64,000 bases of DNA from Streptomyces finlayi (lineage in GTDB: Bacteria; Actinomycetota; Actinomycetes; Streptomycetales; Streptomycetaceae): the NCBI RefSeq assembly GCF_014216315.1, contig NZ_CP045702.1:6200001-6264000 (forward strand), given 5' to 3'. The position numbers and the translations under genes are program-made. This document shows, one piece after another, positions 26,106-34,519 of the stretch. The notes beneath the pieces were generated by a model. That model saw only the letters and a list, made by a program, of their open reading frames with translations. It ran no database searches and had not been told where the DNA came from. The stretch's first letter is position 1. Every line of letters starts with the position of its first letter.

Positions 26106-27412
26106 GTCCCCGCCCAGCCGCCCGCCCCGCGTCCCGCTCGCAGACGGCGCCCCGCTCCCGTCCGGGCCCCGACGATCTGCGGCGCACCTTCGAAGCGGTT
26201 CCGGCCCGCACCCGGGAGGACGAGGGGCCGTTCGCGGACAGCTGGTGGGGCCGCGCCTGGGTGGACGCCCTGGAGTCCCTGTCGATGGATGAGGGACGGC
26301 TCTCCCGCGGACGCACGTACGCGGACGGCGGTCATGTCGCCGCGATCACCGTCACCCCCGGCCGGGTCATCGCCTACGTCCACGGCAGCCGCCCCCGCCC
26401 CTACCGTGCGGAGCTGCGCCTGCGCACGTTCTCCGACGCGGACTGGGACACCTTCCTCGACGCCGTCGCCGCCCGGCCGGGGCACCTCTCCGCGCTGCTC
26501 GGCAAGGAGATGCCGCACTCCCTGGTCGAGACGGCGGGGGAGACCGGAATCCGGCTGCTGCCGACCGCGGGCGATCTCGACCCGGACTGTTCCTGCCCCG
26601 ACCACGGCTGGCCCTGCAAGCACGTGGCGGCGCTCTGTTTCCAGACGGCACGGCTCCTCGACACGGATCCGTTCGTCCTCCTGCTGATGCGCGGCAGAGG
26701 AGAGCGGGAACTCCTCGACGAGCTGGCCCGTCGCAACGCGGAACACTCCGCCCGCGAACGGCCCGCCGCGCCGGCGACCCCCTCGGTCCCGGCCCGTGAG
26801 GCCGTGGCCGACCGCTTCCTGCCCCCGCTGCCGGCGCCCCTGCCGGTTCCGCCGCATCCCGGCCAGCCCCCCTCGTACCCCGACCTGCCCGGCGCGCGCG
26901 ACCCGCTGTCCCTGGACCACCTCGCCACGGACGCGGCGGCCCGCGCCCATGCGCTGCTCACCACGGGCGCCGACCCTCTCGCGGGTCTCACCACCTGGCA
27001 GGACGCCGTGCGCCTCGCCGCGTCACGCCCCACCGCCGGACTGACCGCCACCACCCGGGCCCTCTACCGCGAGCTGGCGTACGCGACCGGCCGCACCACC
27101 ACCGACCTCGCACGCGCCGTGGCTGCCTGGCGGCAGGGCGGCGCCGAGGGACTGGCCGTTCTGGAGACTCCCTGGGACCCTCCGGCCGGTCCCTTCGACC
27201 GGGCCCGCCCCGCCCTCGCGGCGGCGGACTTCCCGCGCTTCCAGCCGTGGCGCAGCCACCTCACGCACCCGCGGGGGACCCTCCAGCTCCGCTTCGGCCA
27301 CGACGGCCGCTGGTACGGCTACGAGTCGGACCCGGGCGAGGACGACTGGTGGCCCCGCGCCGTCCCGGACAACGACCCCGTGGGTGTGCTCAGCGCACTG
27401 CTCGGCGGCTGA
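26102..27412 (+). CDS. SWIM zinc-finger protein, partner of the SNF2 helicase
   Basis: 436 aa from ATG 26102, which overlaps the helicase stop by 4 nt. The SWIM motif CSCPDHGWPCKH lies near residues 161-173 (CxC...CxH zinc ligands), preceded by FADSWWGRAWVDALESL and GRTYADGGHV, a conserved N-terminal domain of this family. A Pro-rich linker (about 220-265) and a C-terminal domain ending WYGYESDPGEDDWWPR follow. SWIM domains are thought to bind DNA or proteins. Pairing with a SNF2 translocase is widespread in bacteria, but the function of the pair is not established. Confidence 0.9.
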   Translation: MSPRPAARPASRSQTAPRSRPGPDDLRRTFEAVPARTREDEGPFADSWWGRAWVDALESLSMDEGRLSRGRTYADGGHVAAITVTPGRVIAYVHGSRPRPYRAELRLRTFSDADWDTFLDAVAARPGHLSALLGKEMPHSLVETAGETGIRLLPTAGDLDPDCSCPDHGWPCKHVAALCFQTARLLDTDPFVLLLMRGRGERELLDELARRNAEHSARERPAAPATPSVPAREAVADRFLPPLPAPLPVPPHPGQPPSYPDLPGARDPLSLDHLATDAAARAHALLTTGADPLAGLTTWQDAVRLAASRPTAGLTATTRALYRELAYATGRTTTDLARAVAAWRQGGAEGLAVLETPWDPPAGPFDRARPALAAADFPRFQPWRSHLTHPRGTLQLRFGHDGRWYGYESDPGEDDWWPRAVPDNDPVGVLSALLGG

Positions 27413-27436
27413 CCACGCCACCCGGAGCCGACGGTC

Positions 27437-28648
27437 TCACTGGCGGTAGCCGCTCAGGAAGCGGCCGATACGGCTGATCGCCGCGTCGAGGTCGTCGACG
27501 TGCGGGAGGGTCAGAATGCGGAAGTGGTCCGGGCGCGGCCAGCTGAAGCCGGTGCCCTGCACCACCTGGATCTTCTCCCGCAGCAGCAGGTCGAGGACGA
27601 ACTTCTCGTCGTCGACCAGGGGGTGGACCTTCGGGTCGATGCGGGGGAACGCGTAGAGCGCGCCCTTCGGCTTGACGCACGACACCCCCGGAATCTCGTT
27701 CAGCTTCTCCCAGGCCCGGTCGCGCTGCTCGTACAGCCGCCCGCCCGGGGCGACGAGTTCCCTGATCGACTGCCGGCCGCCGAGCGCGGCCTGGATGGCG
27801 TACTGCGCGGGTGCGTTGGGGCACAGTCGCATCGACGCCAGGGTGTTCAGCCCCTCCAGATAGTTGCGGGCGTGCTGCCGAGGTCCCGAGACCACCATCC
27901 AGCCCGAGCGGAATCCCGCCACCCGGTACGTCTTCGACAGTCCGCTGAACGTGAGGCAGACCAGGTCGGGGGCGAGGACCGCCACACTGTGGTGCTCGGC
28001 GTCGTCGTAGAGGATCTGGTCGTAGATCTCGTCGGCGAACACCATCAGTCCGTGCCTGCGGGCCAGGTCGAGAATCCCTTCCAGGATCTCGCGCGGATAG
28101 ACGGCGCCGGTCGGGTTGTTCGGGTTGATGATCACGACGGCCCTGGTGCGGTCCGTGATCTTCGCCGCCATATCGACGAGGTCCGGATTCCAGTCCGCGC
28201 CCTCGTCGCAGACGTAGTGCACGGCCTTGCCGCCCGCGAGCGTGGTCACCGCTGTCCACAGAGGGAAGTCCGGGCTCGGGATCAGCACCTCGTCGCCGTC
28301 CTCCAGGAGCGCCTGCACGGCCATGGAGATCAGCTCGGAGACGCCGTTGCCGAGGTAGATGTCGTCGACGCCGACCTCGGTCAGCCCCATCGCCTGGTAG
28401 CGCTGTGCCACAGCGCGCCGCGCCGACAGGATGCCGCGTGAATCCGTGTAGCCGTGTGCCTGCGGGAGCATCCGGATCATGTCCTGGACGATCTCCTCGG
28501 GAGCCTCGAAGCCGAAGAGCGCCGGATTGCCCGTGTTCAGCCGGAGCACGCTGTGCCCCGCCTCCTCCAGGGCGTTCGCGTGCTCGATGACCGGGCCCCG
28601 GATCTCGTAACAGACCTCGTTGAGCTTGCTGGACTGCCGGAACTCCAT
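27437..28648 (-). CDS. PLP-dependent aminotransferase (alanine-type)
   Basis: 403 aa from ATG 28648 behind GGGAGG. Class I/II fold-type I signature: GYTDSRGILSARRAVAQRY, INPNNPTGAVYP, FADEIYDQI and the PLP lysine in FSGLSKTYRVAGFRSGWM. The whole-length similarity is to the AlaA/AlaT group, which interconverts pyruvate and alanine with glutamate as donor. It is convergent with the SWIM gene and divergent from an HxlR regulator gene; two inverted repeats in the 85-bp divergent gap suggest control by that regulator. Confidence 0.9.
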   Translation of the reverse strand: MEFRQSSKLNEVCYEIRGPVIEHANALEEAGHSVLRLNTGNPALFGFEAPEEIVQDMIRMLPQAHGYTDSRGILSARRAVAQRYQAMGLTEVGVDDIYLGNGVSELISMAVQALLEDGDEVLIPSPDFPLWTAVTTLAGGKAVHYVCDEGADWNPDLVDMAAKITDRTRAVVIINPNNPTGAVYPREILEGILDLARRHGLMVFADEIYDQILYDDAEHHSVAVLAPDLVCLTFSGLSKTYRVAGFRSGWMVVSGPRQHARNYLEGLNTLASMRLCPNAPAQYAIQAALGGRQSIRELVAPGGRLYEQRDRAWEKLNEIPGVSCVKPKGALYAFPRIDPKVHPLVDDEKFVLDLLLREKIQVVQGTGFSWPRPDHFRILTLPHVDDLDAAISRIGRFLSGYRQ

Positions 28649-28675
28649 GCGGTGCCTCCCCGACGCGATTGCGAT

Positions 28676-28711
28676 ACTTGGTTTTACCAAGTCCGAGCTT
28701 GGAAAGTCCAA
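28676..28711. promoter_or_regulatory. Paired inverted repeats, candidate HxlR operator
   Basis: ACTTGG-N5-CCAAGT (28676-28692) and TTGGA-N3-TCCAA (28699-28711) sit in the gap between the divergent aminotransferase and HxlR genes. Their TTGG/CCAA cores are shared, and the region is AT-rich for this genome. This is the expected place for autoregulation and control of the aminotransferase. Confidence 0.65.
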
Positions 28712-28733
28712 CAACATGTCTAGACTGCGTCTC

Positions 28734-29402
28734 ATGCCACGTCAGCAACAGCCGGCCGTCCGGCCGGTCCGCCGCCGGAGTTACGACCAGTTCTGCGCCA
28801 CCGCCCGCGCCCTCGACTCCGTCGGTGACCGGTGGACGCTGCTGATCGTCCGCGAACTCCTGGGCGGCCCACGCCGGTACACGGATCTGCACGCCGATCT
28901 GCCGGGTGTCAGCACGGACGTCCTCGCCTCCCGGCTCAGGGACATGGAGCAGAACGGCCTGGCCGTGCGCCGACGGCTGCCGCCGCCGGCGCCGGCTTCG
29001 GTGTACGAGCTGACCGAACGCGGTCAGGGGCTGCTGCCGGTCCTGACGGCCCTCGCGGGGTGGGGAGCGCACGCGCTGGACGAGCGCCGGCCGACCGACG
29101 CGGTGCGCGCGCACTGGTTCGCGCTGCCGCTGCTGCGCGCCCTGGACGGCCTGACGCATGCGGGCGTGGTCGAAGTATCCCTGGACGAGGGCGAGTTCCA
29201 TGTACGGACCGGTGGGGGCGCACCGGCGGCGGAGGTGTACGGCTTCGGCCCGGCCGGACGCCCGGACGCCCGTATCGAACTCGACGCCGCGCTGTGCCTG
29301 GCGCTGGGGCGCGGCGAAGTGAGCCTCGCCGAGGCGGTCGATGACGGACGGATCACCGTGTCCGGCGACACCCCGCTCGCCGCCGAAATCCGTGGTGAAT
29401 GA
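28734..29402 (+). CDS. HxlR-family transcriptional regulator with C-terminal SCP2-like domain
   Basis: 222 aa from ATG 28734; an in-frame ATG at 28716 is an alternative. The winged helix is clear: FCATARALDSVGDRWTLLIVRELLGGPRRYTDL, GVSTDVLASRLRDMEQNGL and YELTERGQGLLP. The cysteine in QFC is the residue often redox-active in HxlR proteins. Unlike typical 110-130 aa HxlR proteins it has an extra domain of about 100 residues (LDGLTHAGVVEVSLDEGEFHV to ITVSGDTPLAAEI), which resembles a sterol-carrier-like pocket and may bind a small ligand. It is divergent from the aminotransferase gene. Confidence 0.88.
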   Translation: MPRQQQPAVRPVRRRSYDQFCATARALDSVGDRWTLLIVRELLGGPRRYTDLHADLPGVSTDVLASRLRDMEQNGLAVRRRLPPPAPASVYELTERGQGLLPVLTALAGWGAHALDERRPTDAVRAHWFALPLLRALDGLTHAGVVEVSLDEGEFHVRTGGGAPAAEVYGFGPAGRPDARIELDAALCLALGRGEVSLAEAVDDGRITVSGDTPLAAEIRGE

Positions 29403-29482
29403 TCCTGTACCGAAGGTTTCCCGCCACTCAACTCCCGCGTAGCTTAGGCGTTTCAGCCACAACTGGAGAATGAGGGGTCCGT

Positions 29483-29944
29483 ATGGGGCAGCGTGGAGGC
29501 GTACACAGGGCTGTGCTCGTCGCGGCGTGCGTGGTGGCGCTCGGCTTCGTGCCGACGGCCGCGACCGCGACACCGGGCAGCGGGGTGACCGGCACGGTCG
29601 TCGCCAAGGGCACGTCGGTGGGCAAGCTGAAGGTGGCGAGCCCCAAGGGGCGCGCGGATGTGACCTTCCGGATGATCACCATCGAGCCGGGCGGCTCGAC
29701 GGGCTGGCACACCCATGCCGGTCAGCTCATCGCCGTCGTGAAGTCGGGGACACTGACCCGTACGCTCAGCGACTGCTCGGTCGAGGTGACACCCGCGGGC
29801 ACCTCGTTCATCGAGCCGTCCGGAGCCGGACACCGGCACATCGGGCACAACGCCGGAACCGAACCGGTGGTGCTGTGGGTGACCTATCTGCTTCCCGAAG
29901 GCCACCCGCTCTCCGACGACGCCGAGGCGGTCGACTGCGGGTGA
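29483..29944 (+). CDS. Secreted cupin-domain protein
   Basis: 153 aa from ATG 29483. The signal peptide (MGQRGGVHRAVLVAACVVAL, then cleavage after ATA) is followed by a cupin barrel: IEPGGSTGWHTHAGQLIAVV supplies the metal-binding His pair and Gln/Glu position, and GAGHRHIGHN the second-motif His. CSVEV and DCG may form a disulfide. It is an exported small beta-barrel, enzymatic role unknown. The next gene follows after 35 nt. Confidence 0.82.
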   Translation: MGQRGGVHRAVLVAACVVALGFVPTAATATPGSGVTGTVVAKGTSVGKLKVASPKGRADVTFRMITIEPGGSTGWHTHAGQLIAVVKSGTLTRTLSDCSVEVTPAGTSFIEPSGAGHRHIGHNAGTEPVVLWVTYLLPEGHPLSDDAEAVDCG

Positions 29945-29979
29945 GACCGGCCGGCCGGCGTCCGGGTGATGATGGAGGG

Positions 29980-30624
29980 GTGCGACTCGAACCGATCACC
30001 TGGGACCGGCTGGCCGAAGCCCTCGCCGTCCACGCCGACGCGCTGGAACCCGCCGACGGCGGGCCCTGGCTGAAGGTCGCCGTCGACGGCGCCCCCGCCG
30101 CCCGCACCGGCGAACTCGCCGAACGGATCGCGGAGGCACTGAGAGGGCGGGGGCGTTCGGTACTGACCGTCCCCACGAGCGGATTCCTGCGCCCCGCCAG
30201 CCTTCGGTACGAGCACGGCAAGGAGGACCCCGACTCGTACGCCGACGGCTGGTTCGACACCGGAGCACTGTGGCGCGAGGTGTTCGCGCCGCTGGAGACG
30301 GGTGGCAGCGGGCGGGTGCTGCCCGACTTCTGGGATCCGGTGAAGGACCGGGCCACCAGGAGCCCGTACCGGCACCTGCCGGAGGGCGGGGTGCTCGTCG
30401 TGGACGGCCCGTTCCTCCTGGGGCACTGGTTCCCGCTCGACCTGAGCGTCCATGTGCGGCTCTCGCCCGGTGCGCTGCGCCGCCGCACCGGGGAGAGCGA
30501 ACGGTGGGCGCTGCCCGCGTTCGCGCGGTACGAGGACGAGGTGTCGCCCGCCGAGCGCGCGGACGTGGTGGTGCGGGCCGACAACGAGTTCCACCCCGCC
30601 TGGTCAGGGCTGGACACCGCCTAG
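29980..30624 (+). CDS. Uridine-kinase-like protein
   Basis: 214 aa from GTG 29980; the preceding GGAGG lies very close, so the start is not certain. The P-loop region reads VAVDGAPAARTGELAERI and lacks the Lys of a normal GxxxxGKS/T, a feature I associate with this Streptomyces subfamily (usually VDGPxAARP). Conserved segments typical of the group are GFLRPASLRYEHGKEDPDSYADGWFD, FDTGALWREV and VVDGPFLLGH. It may be a nucleoside kinase-like protein with altered nucleotide binding. Its TAG stop shares the bases CTAG with the convergent psuK stop. Confidence 0.75.
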   Translation: MRLEPITWDRLAEALAVHADALEPADGGPWLKVAVDGAPAARTGELAERIAEALRGRGRSVLTVPTSGFLRPASLRYEHGKEDPDSYADGWFDTGALWREVFAPLETGGSGRVLPDFWDPVKDRATRSPYRHLPEGGVLVVDGPFLLGHWFPLDLSVHVRLSPGALRRRTGESERWALPAFARYEDEVSPAERADVVVRADNEFHPAWSGLDTA

Positions 30625-31595
30625 CCTCCCGCCGGGCGAGCGGCTCGGGCCGGGCGTCCTCCGACCGCCGTGACGGCTTCGGCTCCCGCCCGGCAGGCCG
30701 CCGCGGCGGCCTCCGTGGCGTCAGCCCCGGCGAGGCGCGCGGCGAGGAAGCCACCGGTGAAGGCGTCGCCCGCACCCGTCGAGTCGACCGGCTCCCGTAC
30801 CGGTACGGCGGCGACCCGTGCGGTCACCGTTCCCCCGGCGGCCAGCAGGGCGCCCCGGTCGCCGAGTGTGACCGCGACCAGGGGGACGTGGCGGCTCAGC
30901 TTCGCCGCCGCGTCGGCCGGTTCCGGCAGGCCGGTCAGCAGGCACGCCTCGTCCGCGTTCGGCAGCAGCAGGTCCACCCCTTCGACGGTGGCCAGGAACC
31001 GGTCGACTCCGAGTCCTTTGAGAAACCCCGCCGACGCCGGGTCCACGCTCACCGGGACGCCCCGCCGCCGCGCCTCCCGCAGCGCGAGCAGCGCCGTGGC
31101 CCGGCTCGTCGGGGCGAAGAGGAGATAGCCGGAGAGGTGGAGGTGGGCGACGCCGTCGAGCAGTGACGGCGACCAGTCGGCGGGGCACAGTCGCAGTACC
31201 GCGCCGCTGTCGGTGAGGAACGTGCGTTCGGCGCTGCCGTCGACGAGCGCGACCACGGTGGCGGTCGGCACCTCCTGGTCCACGGTCAGCGCGGCCCGGA
31301 CTCCGGCGCGGTGCAGGATCTCCTGGTGCCAGGCCGCGGAATCCGCACCGGCCCGCGCCAGCAGGCGCACGTCACGGCAGCCCGAACGCGCAGCCCAGCA
31401 CGCCACGTTGGCCCCGGCTCCGCCGGGCAGCGTGCTGATCCGTGCCGCCGTGTCCGTACCCCGGACCGGCGGCGGACCGTGCCGCACCACCACATCCGTG
31501 ACCACGTCCCCGACGACGAGCAGCCCGCCCCCGCCGGCCGAGCCGCCCCCGCCGGATGAGCCGCCTTCGCTCACCGGGGCGCCGTCCTGGCTCAC
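30621..31595 (-). CDS. psuK: PfkB-family pseudouridine kinase
   Basis: 324 aa from GTG 31595, which overlaps the psuG stop (GTGA). A second in-frame GTG lies at 31574. PfkB signatures: early GxGAN motif as LPGGAGANVACWAARSG, and the C-terminal catalytic DSTGAGDAFTGGFLAARL with the Asp base. Position directly after psuG and coupling to it identify the substrate as pseudouridine: PsuK makes pseudouridine 5'-phosphate and PsuG then splits it. The N-terminus has a Gly/Ser-rich stretch of about 20 residues that is not part of the fold. Confidence 0.85.
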   Translation of the reverse strand: MSQDGAPVSEGGSSGGGGSAGGGGLLVVGDVVTDVVVRHGPPPVRGTDTAARISTLPGGAGANVACWAARSGCRDVRLLARAGADSAAWHQEILHRAGVRAALTVDQEVPTATVVALVDGSAERTFLTDSGAVLRLCPADWSPSLLDGVAHLHLSGYLLFAPTSRATALLALREARRRGVPVSVDPASAGFLKGLGVDRFLATVEGVDLLLPNADEACLLTGLPEPADAAAKLSRHVPLVAVTLGDRGALLAAGGTVTARVAAVPVREPVDSTGAGDAFTGGFLAARLAGADATEAAAAACRAGAEAVTAVGGRPARAARPAGG

Positions 31596-32545
31596 CGGGC
31601 CGCCGCCGCCGCGATACGGGCGGCCAGAACCACGTTCCCGCGTACCGCCGCCAGATTGGCCTCCAGGGAGGCCCCCTCGGTGTACCGCATCAGATGGTCG
31701 AGCAGGAACGGCGTCACGGCCTGCCCCACGATGCCGCGCTCCCGGCACGCGGCGAGCGCGTCGGCCAGCACCCGGTCGTGGACGGCAGGATCCAACTGGT
31801 CCTTCTCCGGTACGGGGTTGGCGACGATCAGCGCCGCCTCCGGCCCGCCGAGCACATCCCCCGCCCGCATCACCTCCGCCACTTCCCCGGGGGTGTGCAC
31901 CGTCCAGTCGACGGGCTCGCCCGAACTGCTGAGGTAAAAGCCGGGAAAGTGCGCGGTGCCGAAACCGAGCACGCCGACCCCGAGCGTCTCCAGACGCTGG
32001 AGGGTGGCCGGAACGTCCAGGATCGACTTCACCCCCGCGCACACCACGGTGATGGCCGTACGGGCGAGCAGACGCAGGTCCGCGGACTCGTCCTGCGTCT
32101 CGGTCCACTCCCGGTGTACGCCGCCGAGCCCCCCGGTCGCGAACACCCGCACTCCGGCACGGGCGGCGAGGAACGCCGTGGCGGACACCGTCGTCGCCCC
32201 GCTGGCACCCGTCGCCAGCGCGGGGGCGAGGTCCCGGTGACCCAGTTTCCGCATCGCCGGGTCACCTGCGACCCGTTCCAACTGTGTCTTGTCCAGGCCC
32301 ACATGGGCCCGGCCGTCCAGTACGGCGATCGTGGCGGGGACGGCCCCTGCGGAGCGTACGAGCTCCTCCAGTTCGAGGGCGACCCGGAGATTGCGGGGGC
32401 GCGGCAGACCGTGCGCGATGATCGTCGACTCCAGGGCGACGACAGGGCGGTGGTCGGCGAGAGCGTCGCCCACCTCGGCGGAGAACGCCGGATCGTACCG
32501 TCGGGCGCCGTCCTCGGGTGTGTGTTCCGGTGCGTTGGGTGGCAT
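31592..32545 (-). CDS. psuG: Pseudouridine-5'-phosphate glycosidase
   Basis: 317 aa from ATG 32545 (MPPNAPEHTPEDGARR). Strongly conserved family segments: VALESTIIAHGLPRPRN, PATIAVLDGRAHVGLD, KLGHRDLAPALATGASGATTVSAT, VFATGGLGGVHR and AGVKSILDVPATLQRLETLGV, with Lys near KSILD as Schiff-base residue. It splits pseudouridine 5'-phosphate into uracil and ribose 5-phosphate, salvaging modified nucleoside from RNA turnover. It is the first gene of a two-gene operon with psuK. Confidence 0.95.
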   Translation of the reverse strand: MPPNAPEHTPEDGARRYDPAFSAEVGDALADHRPVVALESTIIAHGLPRPRNLRVALELEELVRSAGAVPATIAVLDGRAHVGLDKTQLERVAGDPAMRKLGHRDLAPALATGASGATTVSATAFLAARAGVRVFATGGLGGVHREWTETQDESADLRLLARTAITVVCAGVKSILDVPATLQRLETLGVGVLGFGTAHFPGFYLSSSGEPVDWTVHTPGEVAEVMRAGDVLGGPEAALIVANPVPEKDQLDPAVHDRVLADALAACRERGIVGQAVTPFLLDHLMRYTEGASLEANLAAVRGNVVLAARIAAAAAR

Positions 32546-32648
32546 GCACCATCCCTGTCGCGCGGGAGGCGGCCGCAAACCCCGGGAGGAGCGCGCACAC
32601 ATGCCCTGCGGATGGCGGGCCGCGGCGCGCTCGCTAGGGTGACCGGCC

Positions 32649-33011
32649 ATGACGACACTTGATCAGGCTCCGGCCTCCTTCGCCGTACACATCCCGGACG
32701 CGGAACTCGAACCCGACCCCCTCGACCCGGCACAGGTGGTCTCGGGTGACCCGGTGGTGAGCGGCAAGGTGCTCTGGGAGTCCGCCGACGGGAAGCAGGT
32801 CCGCGGAATCTGGCAGATCACGCCCGGTGTCGTCACCGACACCGAGGCCGACGAACTGTTCGTGGTGGTGAGCGGGCGGGCGACCGTCGCGTTGGAGGGC
32901 GGCGAGACGCTGGAGATCGGGCCCGGGGACGCCTGTGTGCTGCGGGAGGGCGACCGTACGACCTGGACCGTCCACGAGACGCTGCGCAAGGCGTACCACA
33001 TCAGCCTCTGA
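32649..33011 (+). CDS. Cupin (cupin_3/EutQ-like) protein
   Basis: 120 aa from ATG 32649. A small single-domain beta-barrel: WQITPGVVTDTEADELFVVVSGRATVAL, then LEIGPGDACVLREGDRTTWTVHETLRKAYHI, which is the DUF861/cupin_3 pattern with Glu-rich first motif rather than two His. It is cytoplasmic, function unknown. It is divergent from psuG and convergent with the MFS gene. Confidence 0.82.
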   Translation: MTTLDQAPASFAVHIPDAELEPDPLDPAQVVSGDPVVSGKVLWESADGKQVRGIWQITPGVVTDTEADELFVVVSGRATVALEGGETLEIGPGDACVLREGDRTTWTVHETLRKAYHISL

Positions 33012-33033
33012 GGGCTCGGGGGCAGGGGAGGGT

Positions 33034-34374
33034 TCAGGACTTGAGGGGTGCGTCCGGGAGAGCTGCGGAGACGGACGCGCCGGCCGGTACGTCCGAAGCC
33101 CCGTCCGGGACGGCGGCCGGCCCGGTGAGCACCCGCCGCAGGACAAGCGCGGCCATCGGCAGCAGCAGACAGGCGCCGACCAGGTTCAGCCAGCCGTAAC
33201 CCAACTGGGAGACGATCACCCCGGCGACCACGCCGCCGATGCCCGCCGCCGTGTTCATGGTCAGGTCCGACAGGCCCTGGACGGCGGCCCGGGCCGGCTG
33301 CGGTACGGAGTCGGTGAGCAGCGCGGAACCGGCCACCAGCCCGGCCGACCAGCCGAGCCCCAGCACGAACAGACCGGCCGCCGTCCGGCCGTGGCTGGGA
33401 CCCGCGGTGCCGGCCAGCAGAGCGGCACACGACAGGAGACCGGCCGCGAGGCCGATGACGGAGAGCCGGCCGAACCGGTCGGCCAGCCAGCCCATCACGG
33501 GCGAGAAGGCGTACATGCCCGCGATGTGTCCGCTGATCACCAGCCCGATCAGCTGGATGTCCGCCCCGTGCCGGCCGAGGTGGACCGGGGTCATCACCAT
33601 GATCGAGACCATGGCGGTGTGGGACACGGCCACCGTCACCAGCGCGAGCCGGGCCATCGGAGAGGCGCGCACCGCGGTGACGCCGGCGCGCAGCGAGCGG
33701 TTCGCCGCGGTCTGGGTGCCGGAGGGGGCCAGCGCCCTGGCGGTGAGCAGTGGGTCGGGCCGCAGCAGCACCGCGACGACGAGACCGGTGAGCAGGAGGA
33801 TGGCTGCCGCCCACACGAAGGGGCCCGCCGTCTCGGGGATGGCGGTGCCGCGGAAGGCCCGGCCCGCGGGCGCCGCGATGTTGGGCCCCAGGACCGAGCC
33901 GATCGTGGTGGCCCAGATGACGGTGGAGATCGCCCGGCCGCGCCGGTCCGGCTCCGCGAGGTCGGCGGCGGCGAACCGGGCCTGGAGGTTGGCCGACGAA
34001 CCGGCCCCGAAACCGGCCATTCCGAGCAGCAGCAGCGGAAAGTTGTCCACGACGGTGGCGAGGACGACGAGACTCGCGCCGAGCGCACCGATCAGGTAGG
34101 CGAGCACGAGGCCCGGGCGGCGGCCCCGGGAGGTCATCAGCGCGGCCAGGGGCAGCGACAGCAGCGCCGTGCCGGCCACCGAGGCGGTCGGCGCGAGACC
34201 GGAAAGGGCCTCGGAACCGCTCACCTCCGTCGCGAGGACCGGAGCCAGGGCGATGCCGATGGGCACGCCGAGGCCGCCGAGTATCTGACTGACGATGAGA
34301 ACGGCGGACGTCCGGCGCTGCAGGGCAGGCAGATCGGCAACCGTGACCGGAGATGAGGAGAGAGCCTTCTTCAC
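33034..34374 (-). CDS. Major facilitator superfamily transporter
   Basis: 446 aa from GTG 34374 (MKKALSSSPVTVADLPALQRR). Twelve hydrophobic helices are readable, with the MFS loop signature near ASVAGTALLSLPLAALMTSRGRRPG after helix 2 and the repeated one WLADRFGRLSV in the second half. It is an inner-membrane drug or metabolite exporter by general resemblance; the substrate is not readable. No clear ribosome binding site precedes the GTG. A 16-bp palindrome lies 18-33 nt upstream. Confidence 0.88.
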   Translation of the reverse strand: MKKALSSSPVTVADLPALQRRTSAVLIVSQILGGLGVPIGIALAPVLATEVSGSEALSGLAPTASVAGTALLSLPLAALMTSRGRRPGLVLAYLIGALGASLVVLATVVDNFPLLLLGMAGFGAGSSANLQARFAAADLAEPDRRGRAISTVIWATTIGSVLGPNIAAPAGRAFRGTAIPETAGPFVWAAAILLLTGLVVAVLLRPDPLLTARALAPSGTQTAANRSLRAGVTAVRASPMARLALVTVAVSHTAMVSIMVMTPVHLGRHGADIQLIGLVISGHIAGMYAFSPVMGWLADRFGRLSVIGLAAGLLSCAALLAGTAGPSHGRTAAGLFVLGLGWSAGLVAGSALLTDSVPQPARAAVQGLSDLTMNTAAGIGGVVAGVIVSQLGYGWLNLVGACLLLPMAALVLRRVLTGPAAVPDGASDVPAGASVSAALPDAPLKS

Positions 34375-34391
34375 TGGCGCAGTGTGCCAGC

Positions 34392-34407
34392 TCGTACGCA
34401 GGTACGA
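34392..34407. promoter_or_regulatory. Palindromic candidate operator of the MFS gene
   Basis: TCGTACGCAGGTACGA has perfect 6-bp arms (TCGTAC / GTACGA) around GCAG and sits 18-33 nt upstream of the MFS start, where a repressor would block transcription. No regulator gene is adjacent. Confidence 0.5.
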
Positions 34408-34428
34408 AAACGGATGGTGCGACCCCGG

Positions 34429-34484
34429 ACCTGTCCGCACCACCTGTCCGCACCACCGTGCCGCTCACCACCGTGCCGCTCACT
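34429..34484. repeat. Two adjoining tandem duplications
   Basis: ACCTGTCCGCACC is present twice in tandem (34429-34454), followed directly by a 15-bp unit ACCGTGCCGCTCACC present twice (34455-34484, last base changed). Both lie in the non-coding gap between the MFS start and the ogt stop. Confidence 0.7.
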
Positions 34485-34519
34485 GACCGGCCCTGGAACG
34501 CCCGCTGTACCTGACGCCC

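Noticed and set aside
30621..30624. CTAG between two convergent genes as an IS701 target scar
   Set aside because: The bases are simply the two overlapping stop codons; no inverted repeat or duplication is present.
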